The position numbers and the translations under genes are program-made. Shown here one piece after another: positions 1 through 5,783 of a stretch of DNA of 8,889 bases (position 1 is the first letter of the stretch; every line of letters begins with the position of its first letter). This stretch comes from Spirochaetia bacterium (GTDB lineage Bacteria; Spirochaetota; Spirochaetia; Treponematales; Breznakiellaceae), in the NCBI GenBank assembly GCA_025997795.1, contig BNVB01000082.1:1-8889 (forward strand). The letters are read 5' to 3'. The notes beneath the pieces were generated by a model. It made no database searches. It was given only the letters and a program-made list of their open reading frames with translations, and was not told the origin of the DNA.

Positions 1-308
1 GTTGTCGCAAAATTTGCGACAACTGAAAACCCAGCCAACTCCTCTTGCAAGGCATTGTTTATATGCTTCCCAATCGTTTTAATATCTCTGCCAAAGAGAA
101 GTGCTATTTGCTGACGATTAAGCCATACGGTCTCATTCTCCAGCCGGACTTCCAGTTTAATTGCGCTATCCGGCTGGTAGAGGATTATTTCATTGACGGT
201 ATTGGTATTCGGTGGTGAACCTCGCGTTCTACGCCCGGCGGAGGGTTCTGTTTTCATACCTTTTCCTTCAAGAGCATTTTCCAGTTCCAGCTCGGTAAAT
301 TTCGACAT
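1..308 (-). CDS. RhuM-family protein, N-terminal part (runs off left edge)
   Basis: About 102 codons are visible, and the gene continues beyond base 1. Residues about 39-102 match the start of the RhuM ('virulence protein RhuM') family as I know it: an IILYQPD start, then a small winged-helix-like DNA-binding segment (VWLNRQQIALLFGRDIKTIGKHI, about residues 61-83), then the family-typical VVANFAT stretch (96-102). The biochemical role of the family is not established. Members are often found inside type I restriction operons and genomic islands, which is the context here: it follows the nuclease gene by 43 bases and is presumably co-transcribed with it. The start is uncertain. ATG at 308 has only a distant GAGGG (13 bases), whereas the in-frame ATG at 257 has AAGGA at 6 bases. 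The extra N-terminus from 308 (MSKFTELELENAL) is unusual for RhuM and resembles an HsdR start. Family call fairly sure, start unsure. Confidence 0.8.
   Translation of the reverse strand, partial: MSKFTELELENALEGKGMKTEPSAGRRTRGSPPNTNTVNEIILYQPDSAIKLEVRLENETVWLNRQQIALLFGRDIKTIGKHINNALQEELAGFSVVANFAT
264..268 (-). promoter_or_regulatory. ribosome binding site for internal rhuM start at 257
   Basis: AAGGA lies 6 bases upstream of an in-frame ATG at 257-255 (codon 18 of the longer reading). This is better placed than the GAGGG 13 bases before the ATG at 308, so the protein may really begin MKTEPSAGRR. Confidence 0.45.
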
Positions 309-351
309 ATCTTTTTTTATTCCCTCAAGTTCCTTTTAGTTTTCATCTGTT

Positions 352-1374
352 TTACTCAATTTTATATTTTCGTTTAATTCGTTTTTCAATATCTTCTGCC
401 GAAGGCAGCGTATTGGCTAATTCTTGCGGTACAAAATCTGATAATTTATACTCGCTTACACCGATTGGCTTATTGATATCTTTTAACGCATATTCGGCGG
501 TTAGTTTGTCCCGTTCCTTGCAGAGTAATATGCCTATTGAAGGGTTGTCTGTTTCGTGTTTGAGGATGTCATCCACAGCCGAGAGATAGAAGTTAAGTTT
601 TCCTGCATACTCAGGCTTAAACTTTCCGGCTTTCAATTCTATAACAACATAACATCGCAGTTTTGTATTGTAAAACAGAAGGTCAATATAATAATTCTCA
701 TCAGCTACAGCAAGATGATACTGGCTGCCAATAAACGCAAAGCCGGTGCCCAGCTCAAGCAATGTTTTGGCGATATTTGCTATAAGTTCATTTTCGATTT
801 CCCGCTCAATAATGTCGTCACGTTTTTCAATAAAATCAAAAACATACGGGCTTTTCAGCGTTTCCTGCGCTAATTCCCCTTGCAGCGACGGTAATAATTG
901 CTCATAGTTAGCCGCTTTTATTGCAATGGCTTGTCTTTCATAGTTTTTAAGCTCAATTCTGTTTTCAAGGATAGACAGAGATAATCCTTCCTGAATTATC
1001 CTGTCGGCGTACCACAAATATTCAGGAAGCGATTTCGTTTTATCGAACAACATCGTATTATGCGACCAGCTGAATTGTGCAGACACTGTCTGCACAATTT
1101 CTAAATCACTGATAAATTCGCTGAATTTTCGCATATACTTTAAATTCCGAATGGAATATCCTTTTGCCTGCGGAAATTCAGACTTTATATCGCGAGCAAG
1201 ATTCTCGATAAATTTATTCCCATAGCTGCTGTTTTCAATGATTATCTTTCCGATATTCCAATAAAGAATTATCTGCTCACGATTAAGCCCCAATACAGCC
1301 TTATGCTGGGCCTCCTTTATCTGCGCCTTGATATTCTCCACTATTTGAAAATAGTTATCATCGTTAATCAGCAT
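352..1374 (-). CDS. DUF1016 (YhcG-type) PD-(D/E)XK nuclease family protein
   Basis: A 340-residue protein of the DUF1016/YhcG family. Residues about 8-160 match the N-terminal DUF1016 helical domain (LYWNIGK, then GYSIRNLKYMRKF and SWSHN). Residues about 170-320 form the C-terminal nuclease-like domain, with FAFIGSQYHL, then D231 in YIDLLFYN and E246-x-K248 in YVVIELKAGKF: the D...ExK pattern of PD-(D/E)XK endonucleases. The length is normal for the family and the catalytic residues look intact, so an active nuclease is plausible, but the substrate is unknown. The reading frame stays open up to a TTG at 1404, but ATG at 1374 is preferred because a full AAGGAGG sits 9 bases before it. The hsdS stop codon ends one base before this ATG, so translation is probably coupled. 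It sits where many type I operons carry accessory genes, and it may act as accessory defence or DNA repair. It is not the missing HsdR, since it lacks helicase motifs. Confidence 0.9.
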   Translation of the reverse strand: MLINDDNYFQIVENIKAQIKEAQHKAVLGLNREQIILYWNIGKIIIENSSYGNKFIENLARDIKSEFPQAKGYSIRNLKYMRKFSEFISDLEIVQTVSAQFSWSHNTMLFDKTKSLPEYLWYADRIIQEGLSLSILENRIELKNYERQAIAIKAANYEQLLPSLQGELAQETLKSPYVFDFIEKRDDIIEREIENELIANIAKTLLELGTGFAFIGSQYHLAVADENYYIDLLFYNTKLRCYVVIELKAGKFKPEYAGKLNFYLSAVDDILKHETDNPSIGILLCKERDKLTAEYALKDINKPIGVSEYKLSDFVPQELANTLPSAEDIEKRIKRKYKIE

Positions 1375-1375
1375 T

Positions 1376-2503
1376 TCAGGATACCTCCTTTTTCGCTTCT
1401 TCAAGTGAACCTTTTATTAGAATGGGGCAAATGTCCCTGATTTGAGCTTTCAGTTTTTCATTAATATCTTTGCGGGTAGAATAAGCATTAAATATATCGG
1501 CAATATCTTGCTGGATTTTGATATCGGGAATTGGTATTTCTACTTCGCACATATCTTCAAACGAAAAAATTTCTCTGGCAGAACCCCATGAATGAAACCG
1601 GGTATAGCGATTAAATTCATCTCTACAAAAGAACAAAAACAAATATTGAGGTATTATCTGTTTTACTTTGAATACTGATGAAATTGAAGATACTAAATAA
1701 GTATCTTTAGAACTATTGAAGGCAAGTGATATTTTATTGCCCCGACGAGAAGTATCTGGAACATAGGCAAAACAGTCAGGGTATACGACTTTATATCTAT
1801 CTAACCCCACTCCATCCATATCTGCTTTTGTTTCAATAAATTGTCTTGCAGTGGTAATACCTTTAACCGATTCGACTGTAGCCTTATGTTCTGAATTACG
1901 TATATCTGATTCTTCAATAAATTCGCCTATAGCTGTACCAGGTAATTCATGGCGTAATTTTTCTATATAGGCGTCGCAAGTTAATTTAAGGTCATTAAAG
2001 CTACGTTCATAGACTTTTTGATTTTGAATCATGGCCTTATAAATATCCACATATTTTTGCTGTGTCTTAATATCGGGCAAATCTATTTCAATATCACAAA
2101 ACCGATCCCAATCAAGATTAGATCTTACACTGCTATCACTTATAAACCAGCCATATCTATCCATTTCTTTTGATAAAAATAGCATAAAGAAATATTCTTC
2201 AAGAATAATATTCTTACGTTCGATTTCAAATGTTAAATAAGCAGGTGATACTATGACTGGAATATTTTCCTTATACAAACCAATCCTTATGCATTGGTCT
2301 CTTCCTGTTTGCATGCCACTAAACACAAATCTGTGGTTAGTAATAACCTTATATTTTTTAGCATCAATTTCCTCTGTATTTGCAACAGTGGGCATAAATT
2401 CTTTATTGATATTTATCCCAAAAAAATCAAGATTCTGATTTTCAGAATTTCTTTCATCAATGAGTTTTATAACATCACCGATTTTTGTTTTATTTAATGC
2501 CAT
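1376..2503 (-). CDS. hsdS: type I restriction-modification specificity subunit (HsdS)
   Basis: A 375-residue S subunit that would choose the bipartite DNA target for the HsdM methyltransferase and the HsdR motor. It shows the usual two-fold layout: target recognition domain 1 (about 1-143), a helical spacer beginning LPDIKTQQKYVDIY (142-155), target recognition domain 2 (about 190-326), and a second spacer beginning IPDIKIQQDIADIF (325-338). The two PDIKxQQ segments are the clear internal repeat. Each recognition domain ends with a similar phrase (DRFCDIEIDLPDIK and EDMCEVEIPIPDIK). No frameshift or homopolymer suggesting phase variation was seen. ATG at 2503 is chosen over the longer reading from 2530 because AAGGGA lies 7 bases upstream. 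It overlaps the hsdM end by 14 bases. The DNA target cannot be read from sequence alone. Confidence 0.92.
   Translation of the reverse strand: MALNKTKIGDVIKLIDERNSENQNLDFFGININKEFMPTVANTEEIDAKKYKVITNHRFVFSGMQTGRDQCIRIGLYKENIPVIVSPAYLTFEIERKNIILEEYFFMLFLSKEMDRYGWFISDSSVRSNLDWDRFCDIEIDLPDIKTQQKYVDIYKAMIQNQKVYERSFNDLKLTCDAYIEKLRHELPGTAIGEFIEESDIRNSEHKATVESVKGITTARQFIETKADMDGVGLDRYKVVYPDCFAYVPDTSRRGNKISLAFNSSKDTYLVSSISSVFKVKQIIPQYLFLFFCRDEFNRYTRFHSWGSAREIFSFEDMCEVEIPIPDIKIQQDIADIFNAYSTRKDINEKLKAQIRDICPILIKGSLEEAKKEVS
1384..1390 (-). promoter_or_regulatory. ribosome binding site fixing the nuclease start
   Basis: A complete AAGGAGG, 9 bases before the ATG at 1374, lies inside the last codons of hsdS. 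It decides against the upstream TTG at 1404 and makes the stop-start junction (TGA, one base, ATG) look like translational coupling. Confidence 0.85.
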
Positions 2504-4058
2504 ATCCAATTCCCTTAAAGGCGGATTCAAGCATTTCTTGAGAATTCTTTTCTTCTTTTAATAGCTCTTTCATCTCTTTTTGAATTCTTGCCATTTCTTT
2601 CTTGTAATCAATATCCAAATCATGGTCGATAAACTTAATATATTTGCTCGGCACAAGGGAATAATCATTCTTCCGTATGTCCGTTATCTTTGCAGATTTA
2701 CAAAGTTCCGAGATATTTTTATAGCCCTTTTCGGTACTTTGCCAATCGGTATATATTTTCCTGATGGCGGCTATTTGTGAATCGTCAAAGGTAACATAAC
2801 TTTTTTCGTAGACATTTTTATTCCAGGTTCGCAGGTCGATAAAAAGCATCTCATTTTGCCTGTTTCGCAGTTTCCTTTTGTTTAAGGTTCGCTCTTTCTT
2901 ATTATTGTTCAATATCCAGAGAGTAACGGATATATCGGTACTATAGAACATTTCGCGGGGCAGAATAATTATTGCTTCTATCTTATCATTTTCGATGAGT
3001 TGCTTCCTGATATTGTATTCTTCCGCTCCGGCTCCCAATGCGCCGTTGGCAAGCAGGAAACCCGCTATACCGTTACTTACATCAAGTTTGGATAGCATGT
3101 GGAGTATCCAGGCATAATTAGCATTGCTTACCGGGGGAGTACCGTAGCCTGACCAGCGGGGATCACTGGTTAATTCATTTTCACCACGCCAATTTTTAAG
3201 ATTGAAGGGAGGATTAGCCATGATAAAATCTACCTTCAAATCCTTTTGCCGGTCATCGGTAAAGGAGGAAGCGTTTTTATCTCCAAGATTATTTGATATA
3301 CCCCGTATGGCCAGATTCATTTTAGCGAGCCGGTAGGTATCGGGATCGGATTCCTGCCCAAAGATTGATATATTACTTTTATTGCCATTATGGCTTTCTA
3401 CAAATTTGAGGGATTGCACAAACATGCCGCCGGAACCGCAGCAGGGGTCATAAATTCTGCCCTTATAGGGTTCTATCAATTCGGCTATCAGATTGACAAT
3501 GGCCTTGGGGGTATAAAATTCTCCCTTCTCTTTTGCTTCGTCCATGGCGAATTGCTGTAAAAAATATTCGTAGACCCGCCCGATTAGATCTTTTTCGTGG
3601 AACCGTTCTTCCGAGATTTTATTTATTTCGTCGATAAGGGATTTTATGTCCTTGCCGCTTACTCCAAGGCTAGAGAAAAACCGCTGAGGCAAGGCGCCTT
3701 TTAGGGATTCATTTTTATCTTCAATGTCCGCCATTGCCTGATCCAACATAACGGCTATTTTGTCGGAACTTGCATTCTTTACGATGTAGGACCAACGGGA
3801 AGTTTCGTTTAGATAAAAGACATTGGACGCCAGATAAAATGAGGGCTTTTCAAGAAAAATGGGGATATCTCCTTCTTCGGCAATTATTTCCTGTCGGCGT
3901 TTTTCAAATTTATCACCGGCAAATTTCAGGAAGATAAGGGCCAATACGGCATCCCGGTTGGTCGGTTTATTGCATTTATTGCGTAATACCACCCGGCAAT
4001 TCCAGAGGACACTTTCGAGGGAGAGTTCTTTGGCTGGTTTGGGGGTGCGTTTAGCCAC
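2490..4058 (-). CDS. hsdM: type I restriction-modification DNA methyltransferase subunit (HsdM)
   Basis: A 522-residue N6-adenine methyltransferase that transfers a methyl group from S-adenosylmethionine to adenine within the site chosen by HsdS. Residues about 10-170 are the HsdM N-terminal helical domain. The catalytic N6_Mtase domain follows, with GEFYTP (179-184, the motif X region), the SAM-binding motif DPCCGSGGM (204-212), and catalytic NPPF (282-285). The C-terminal tail (about 480-515) is charged and helical, as expected for contact with HsdS. All key motifs are intact and the length is normal. The start is GTG with AGGAG 9 bases upstream; an ATG at 4080 is followed by a stop after six codons. 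It is the first gene of the operon hsdM-hsdS-nuclease-rhuM. No convincing sigma-70 promoter was found in the bases just upstream. Confidence 0.96.
   Translation of the reverse strand: MAKRTPKPAKELSLESVLWNCRVVLRNKCNKPTNRDAVLALIFLKFAGDKFEKRRQEIIAEEGDIPIFLEKPSFYLASNVFYLNETSRWSYIVKNASSDKIAVMLDQAMADIEDKNESLKGALPQRFFSSLGVSGKDIKSLIDEINKISEERFHEKDLIGRVYEYFLQQFAMDEAKEKGEFYTPKAIVNLIAELIEPYKGRIYDPCCGSGGMFVQSLKFVESHNGNKSNISIFGQESDPDTYRLAKMNLAIRGISNNLGDKNASSFTDDRQKDLKVDFIMANPPFNLKNWRGENELTSDPRWSGYGTPPVSNANYAWILHMLSKLDVSNGIAGFLLANGALGAGAEEYNIRKQLIENDKIEAIIILPREMFYSTDISVTLWILNNNKKERTLNKRKLRNRQNEMLFIDLRTWNKNVYEKSYVTFDDSQIAAIRKIYTDWQSTEKGYKNISELCKSAKITDIRKNDYSLVPSKYIKFIDHDLDIDYKKEMARIQKEMKELLKEEKNSQEMLESAFKGIGYGIK
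2511..2516 (-). promoter_or_regulatory. ribosome binding site fixing the hsdS start
   Basis: AAGGGA, 7 bases before the ATG at 2503, lies inside the end of hsdM. It favours MALNKTKIGD as the N-terminus rather than the in-frame start nine codons upstream. Confidence 0.7.
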
Positions 4059-4067
4059 TTTATTCAG

Positions 4068-4072
4068 CTCCT
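4068..4072 (-). promoter_or_regulatory. ribosome binding site for the hsdM GTG start
   Basis: AGGAG, 9 bases before the GTG at 4058, supports the non-ATG start of hsdM. Confidence 0.75.
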
Positions 4073-4126
4073 GTTTCCATCTGGCCTTAGAAATAGCTTA
4101 ACATGACAAAAGAACACGGGCAAGGG

Positions 4127-4158
4127 CAAAAATCCAACACGGCGTAGGGCTCAAAAAT
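4127..4158. repeat. 32-base imperfect direct repeat, copy 1
   Basis: It shares the core CACGGCGTAGGGCYCAAAAA with copy 2, at an offset of 267 bases, plus flanking CAAAAATC. Read on the minus strand, each copy comes directly after a GC-rich stem-loop with a T-rich tail, so the repeated unit may be hairpin plus this sequence. It lies between the palindromic repeats and hsdM. Confidence 0.8.
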
Positions 4159-4220
4159 GAGGCTCCCCGCCCTGAAGGACGGGGTATCTGGATGGTTAAG
4201 CCTTTTTTGACAGGAGCCTC
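4159..4220 (-). other. structured element in hsdM upstream region (long-range stem)
   Basis: Perfect 8-base arms, GAGGCTCC (4159-4166) and GGAGCCTC (4213-4220), enclose 46 bases. Beside one arm is a second hairpin, CCCCGCCC-TGAA-GGACGGGG (4165-4184, one mismatch). The two cannot both form fully, so they compete. On the minus strand the final arm is followed by ATTTTT, so it could work as a terminator or attenuator before hsdM, or be the end of a mobile-element RNA. The function is not known. Confidence 0.5.
4168..4187 (-). repeat. 20-base GC-rich palindromic repeat, copy 1
   Basis: It matches 4288-4307 at 19 of 20 positions. On the minus strand both read ATACCCCG(T/C)CCTTCAGGGCG, a short hairpin with a TTCA loop. 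This form is familiar from the right ends of IS200/IS605-type and tnpB-only elements. No tnpA or tnpB is present here, so this would be a relic or a non-autonomous derivative. Confidence 0.6.
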
Positions 4221-4254
4221 GGTCGATAGGAAGTTGGTTGTACTGGGTGGTCTC

Positions 4255-4307
4255 ATACCCCGCCATTTGTTCCCTAAAGAGGAATTTCGCCCTGAAGGGC
4301 GGGGTAT
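4255..4307 (-). repeat. 20-base palindromic repeat, copy 2, within a larger inverted repeat
   Basis: The second copy of the GC-rich hairpin is at 4288-4307. Its last ten bases (GGCGGGGTAT, 4298-4307) are also the exact reverse complement of 4255-4264 (ATACCCCGCC), with 33 bases between. The local hairpin CGCCC-TGAA-GGGCG and the longer stem are mutually exclusive. A smaller TTCC/GGAA hairpin lies in the loop. Confidence 0.6.
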
Positions 4308-4321
4308 TCGACCCCCCGGCG

Positions 4322-4353
4322 AATAAAAAGGCCTACAGCAAAAGCTGCAGGCC
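4322..4353 (-). terminator. intrinsic terminator, distal of a tandem pair
   Basis: Minus-strand stem GGCCTGCAGC, loop TTTT, then GCTGTAGGCC (ten pairs with one mismatch), followed by TTTTTATT. It lies downstream of the M23 gene and of a first terminator. It faces towards hsdM and so insulates that operon from read-through. Confidence 0.75.
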
Positions 4354-4393
4354 CCGCCCCAGACCCGCAGGCGAAACATTGAGCCTGCTTATT

Positions 4394-4425
4394 CAAAAAT
4401 CTTTCACGGCGTAGGGCCCAAAAAA
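4394..4425. repeat. 32-base imperfect direct repeat, copy 2
   Basis: This copy aligns without gaps to the copy at 4127-4158 and differs at only a few positions (the CTTT against CCAA stretch, one C/T, and the end). Here the preceding minus-strand hairpin is the terminator at 4420-4455. Confidence 0.8.
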
Positions 4426-4455
4426 TAAAAAAGGCTGGCAGAAAATCTACCAGCC
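4420..4455 (-). terminator. intrinsic terminator of the ferredoxin-M23 transcript
   Basis: Minus-strand stem GGCTGGTAGA, loop TTT, then TCTGCCAGCC (ten pairs including one G-U), followed by TTTTTTATTTTTT. It lies about 110 bases after the M23 stop codon and has no opposing plus-strand gene. Confidence 0.85.
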
Positions 4456-4568
4456 CTGCCCTTGAGGCATATCGGACATATAGTGATTTGGGAGGGGAAC
4501 TATAGGCCCGACACTTTATGTATCGGCAGCTGATTGTTTTCCTTTAATTTTTGCGTTTTTCCGGGTCA

Positions 4569-5489
4569 TTAATTTCTAAAAAGCAGCTTTGTGGGATCCT
4601 GGGCGGTTCCGTTTTTTCGCAGTTCAAAGTGAAGGTGGGGTCCCGTGGACTGGCCGGTGGAACCCACTTTGCCGATAATGCTGTCCCGGGTAACGGCGCT
4701 GTGGAGGCTTGTGGAAAAGGCGGAAAGATGTCCGTAAAGGCTTACCCAGCCGTCATCATGGGCAATGATGATATAGTTGCCATAAACTGAATCCGTTCCA
4801 AGTTCCGCCACTTTTCCTTCCCTGGCGGAATAGACTTCCGTACCCTGGGGGGCAGCCAGATCCAGACCCCGGTGGTTCTGGATCCTTCCGGTAAAGGGGT
4901 TGGGCCGCATTCCAAAGGGGCTGGAAATCCGGTATGTCCGCAGGGGAAAGCGGAAGCCCGAATTAAGAAAGTAACTCCGCTCGGTGGGGTTAAAATCCGC
5001 TCCGGGAAAAAAAAGAAAACGCTCCGTCTCCTCTCCCCGGCGGACAGTGATAATCGTACCCCCTTCCATATCCCTGGAAGACGAAATAAGCCGTTCCAGG
5101 TCATTGGCGGGTGTTTCGGGGATAAAAAGCCCGGGTACATTGGGAAGTAATACCGGCCCTTTGAATGGATCGGGGTGATTAACCCGGTTAAGGGTGGCAA
5201 GGGTTGTATAGGGAATATTACACCTGGCGGAAAGGCGGAAAATATCATCGTCCTTGCCGGGAGTGTAAGCATAAAGCCGGAGTAATCCGGCCAGATCCGC
5301 CCTGGTTTGATCCCGGTCGTTACCAAAAAGCCGCCGCCGGGCCAGATCCACATCTGCCAGATACTGTTTAAAGGCCGGATCCCGCACATCCAGCCGTTCT
5401 ATAACAGGAAAAACCGCTTCTTGGACCTCCGGCTCTGCACCAAAAAGCAAACCGGAGAGAAAGAGAAAACCTAATAGTATGCCTGGCAA
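4569..5489 (-). CDS. secreted LysM-M23 (LytM-type) peptidoglycan endopeptidase
   Basis: From the TTG at 5489 this is a 306-residue exported protein likely to cut peptide cross-links in peptidoglycan in the periplasm. Domains in order: a hydrophobic signal segment (LLGFLFLSGLLFGA, about 5-18); a LysM-like cell-wall-binding segment (about 74-123, AYTPGKDDDIFRLSARCNIP...LNRVN...LFIP); a linker; and an M23 domain (about 184-304) with H206 and D210 in NHRGLDL, H254 in YGHL and H285-L-H287 in GPHLHFE, the zinc-ligand and catalytic pattern. All appear intact, so it should be active rather than a degenerate adaptor. The start is a problem. The frame is open to an ATG at 5612, but that lies inside the ferredoxin gene and would put about 40 residues before the signal segment. 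TTG at 5489 and CTG at 5513 are the other candidates, and none has a good ribosome site. It is probably co-transcribed with the ferredoxin. Confidence 0.9.
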   Translation of the reverse strand: MPGILLGFLFLSGLLFGAEPEVQEAVFPVIERLDVRDPAFKQYLADVDLARRRLFGNDRDQTRADLAGLLRLYAYTPGKDDDIFRLSARCNIPYTTLATLNRVNHPDPFKGPVLLPNVPGLFIPETPANDLERLISSSRDMEGGTIITVRRGEETERFLFFPGADFNPTERSYFLNSGFRFPLRTYRISSPFGMRPNPFTGRIQNHRGLDLAAPQGTEVYSAREGKVAELGTDSVYGNYIIIAHDDGWVSLYGHLSAFSTSLHSAVTRDSIIGKVGSTGQSTGPHLHFELRKNGTAQDPTKLLFRN

Positions 5490-5526
5490 TCTTTTACAAA
5501 GGAAGCCAGGCAGTGGGTTTTTAATC

Positions 5527-5697
5527 TCAGCCTGCGGAGATGGCTTCCGCAGGACAAACCGCCGCGCATGCGCCGCAATCCTGGCATTTTGCCGGATCAA
5601 TCCAGCGGGCATTATCCTTTTCGGAGATCGCCTCTACCGGACATTCGCTGTCACAGGAACCGCAGTTTACGCAAGCATCGCTGACTTTATAGGCCAT
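5527..5697 (-). CDS. 2[4Fe-4S] ferredoxin
   Basis: A 56-residue bacterial-type ferredoxin, a small cytoplasmic electron carrier for anaerobic redox enzymes. Two complete cluster motifs are visible: C9-x2-C12-x2-C15-x3-C19-P and C38-x2-C41-x2-C44-x3-C48-P. Each is followed by the typical (V/A)EAIS, the two-fold internal repeat of clostridial-type ferredoxins. The length is normal for the family. ATG at 5697 has AAGAGG 6 bases upstream, and a promoter lies just before that. The tRNA gene is upstream. The M23 gene follows with no terminator between, so the pair may share an mRNA despite unrelated functions. The enzyme partner cannot be told from the sequence, although pyruvate:ferredoxin oxidoreductase or hydrogenase would be usual. 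Confidence 0.95.
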   Translation of the reverse strand: MAYKVSDACVNCGSCDSECPVEAISEKDNARWIDPAKCQDCGACAAVCPAEAISAG

Positions 5698-5727
5698 GTT
5701 TTACCTCTTTGCAGTGTATTTTCATTC

Positions 5728-5757
5728 ATTTTAACCCATGGGCTTACGCATTTTCAA
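5728..5757 (-). promoter_or_regulatory. sigma-70-type promoter for the ferredoxin gene
   Basis: -35 TTGAAA (5752-5757), an 18-base spacer and -10 TAAAAT (5728-5733), each five of six to consensus. The predicted start is near 5721, giving a leader of about 24 bases that contains the ribosome site. Confidence 0.65.
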
Positions 5758-5783
5758 GAGGACAGGGTTAAATCCCCTTCGTT

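Larger units (their letters stand above)
4059..4568. other. non-coding interval between hsdM and the M23 gene
   Basis: About 500 bases with no supported gene. It holds the two minus-strand terminators, the 32-base direct repeats and the GC-rich palindromes listed separately. An open frame at 4098-4379 on the minus strand spells the phrase IPRPSGR twice because it crosses the two palindromic repeats, and it is not considered a gene. The stretch 4456-4568 beyond the first terminator shows only a weak TATAGT/ACTATA inverted repeat. Confidence 0.8.

Noticed and set aside
1375..1404. TTG at 1404 as the nuclease start
   Set aside because: The AAGGAGG site 9 bases ahead of the ATG at 1374 is far better placed, and the longer reading only adds residues encoded over the end of hsdS.
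4207..4235. Plus-strand TTGACA at 4207-4212 as a promoter
   Set aside because: No -10 box lies 16-18 bases downstream, and no plus-strand gene follows.
4168..4307. CRISPR array
   Set aside because: Only two copies of a 20-base hairpin 120 bases apart, and no regular spacing or cas genes.
4098..4379. Open frame of 93 codons on the minus strand
   Set aside because: It repeats the phrase IPRPSGR because it crosses both palindromic repeats, overlaps a terminator, and has no ribosome site or family resemblance.
4501..4568. 17-codon ORF overlapping the M23 stop codon (TAATG)
   Set aside because: Too short, no ribosome site, and no recognisable features beyond a lysine-rich composition.
4742..5389. 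Second minus-strand frame of 215 codons overlapping the M23 gene
   Set aside because: It is a frame-shifted shadow of the M23 gene, whose own frame carries the zinc ligands and LysM segment.
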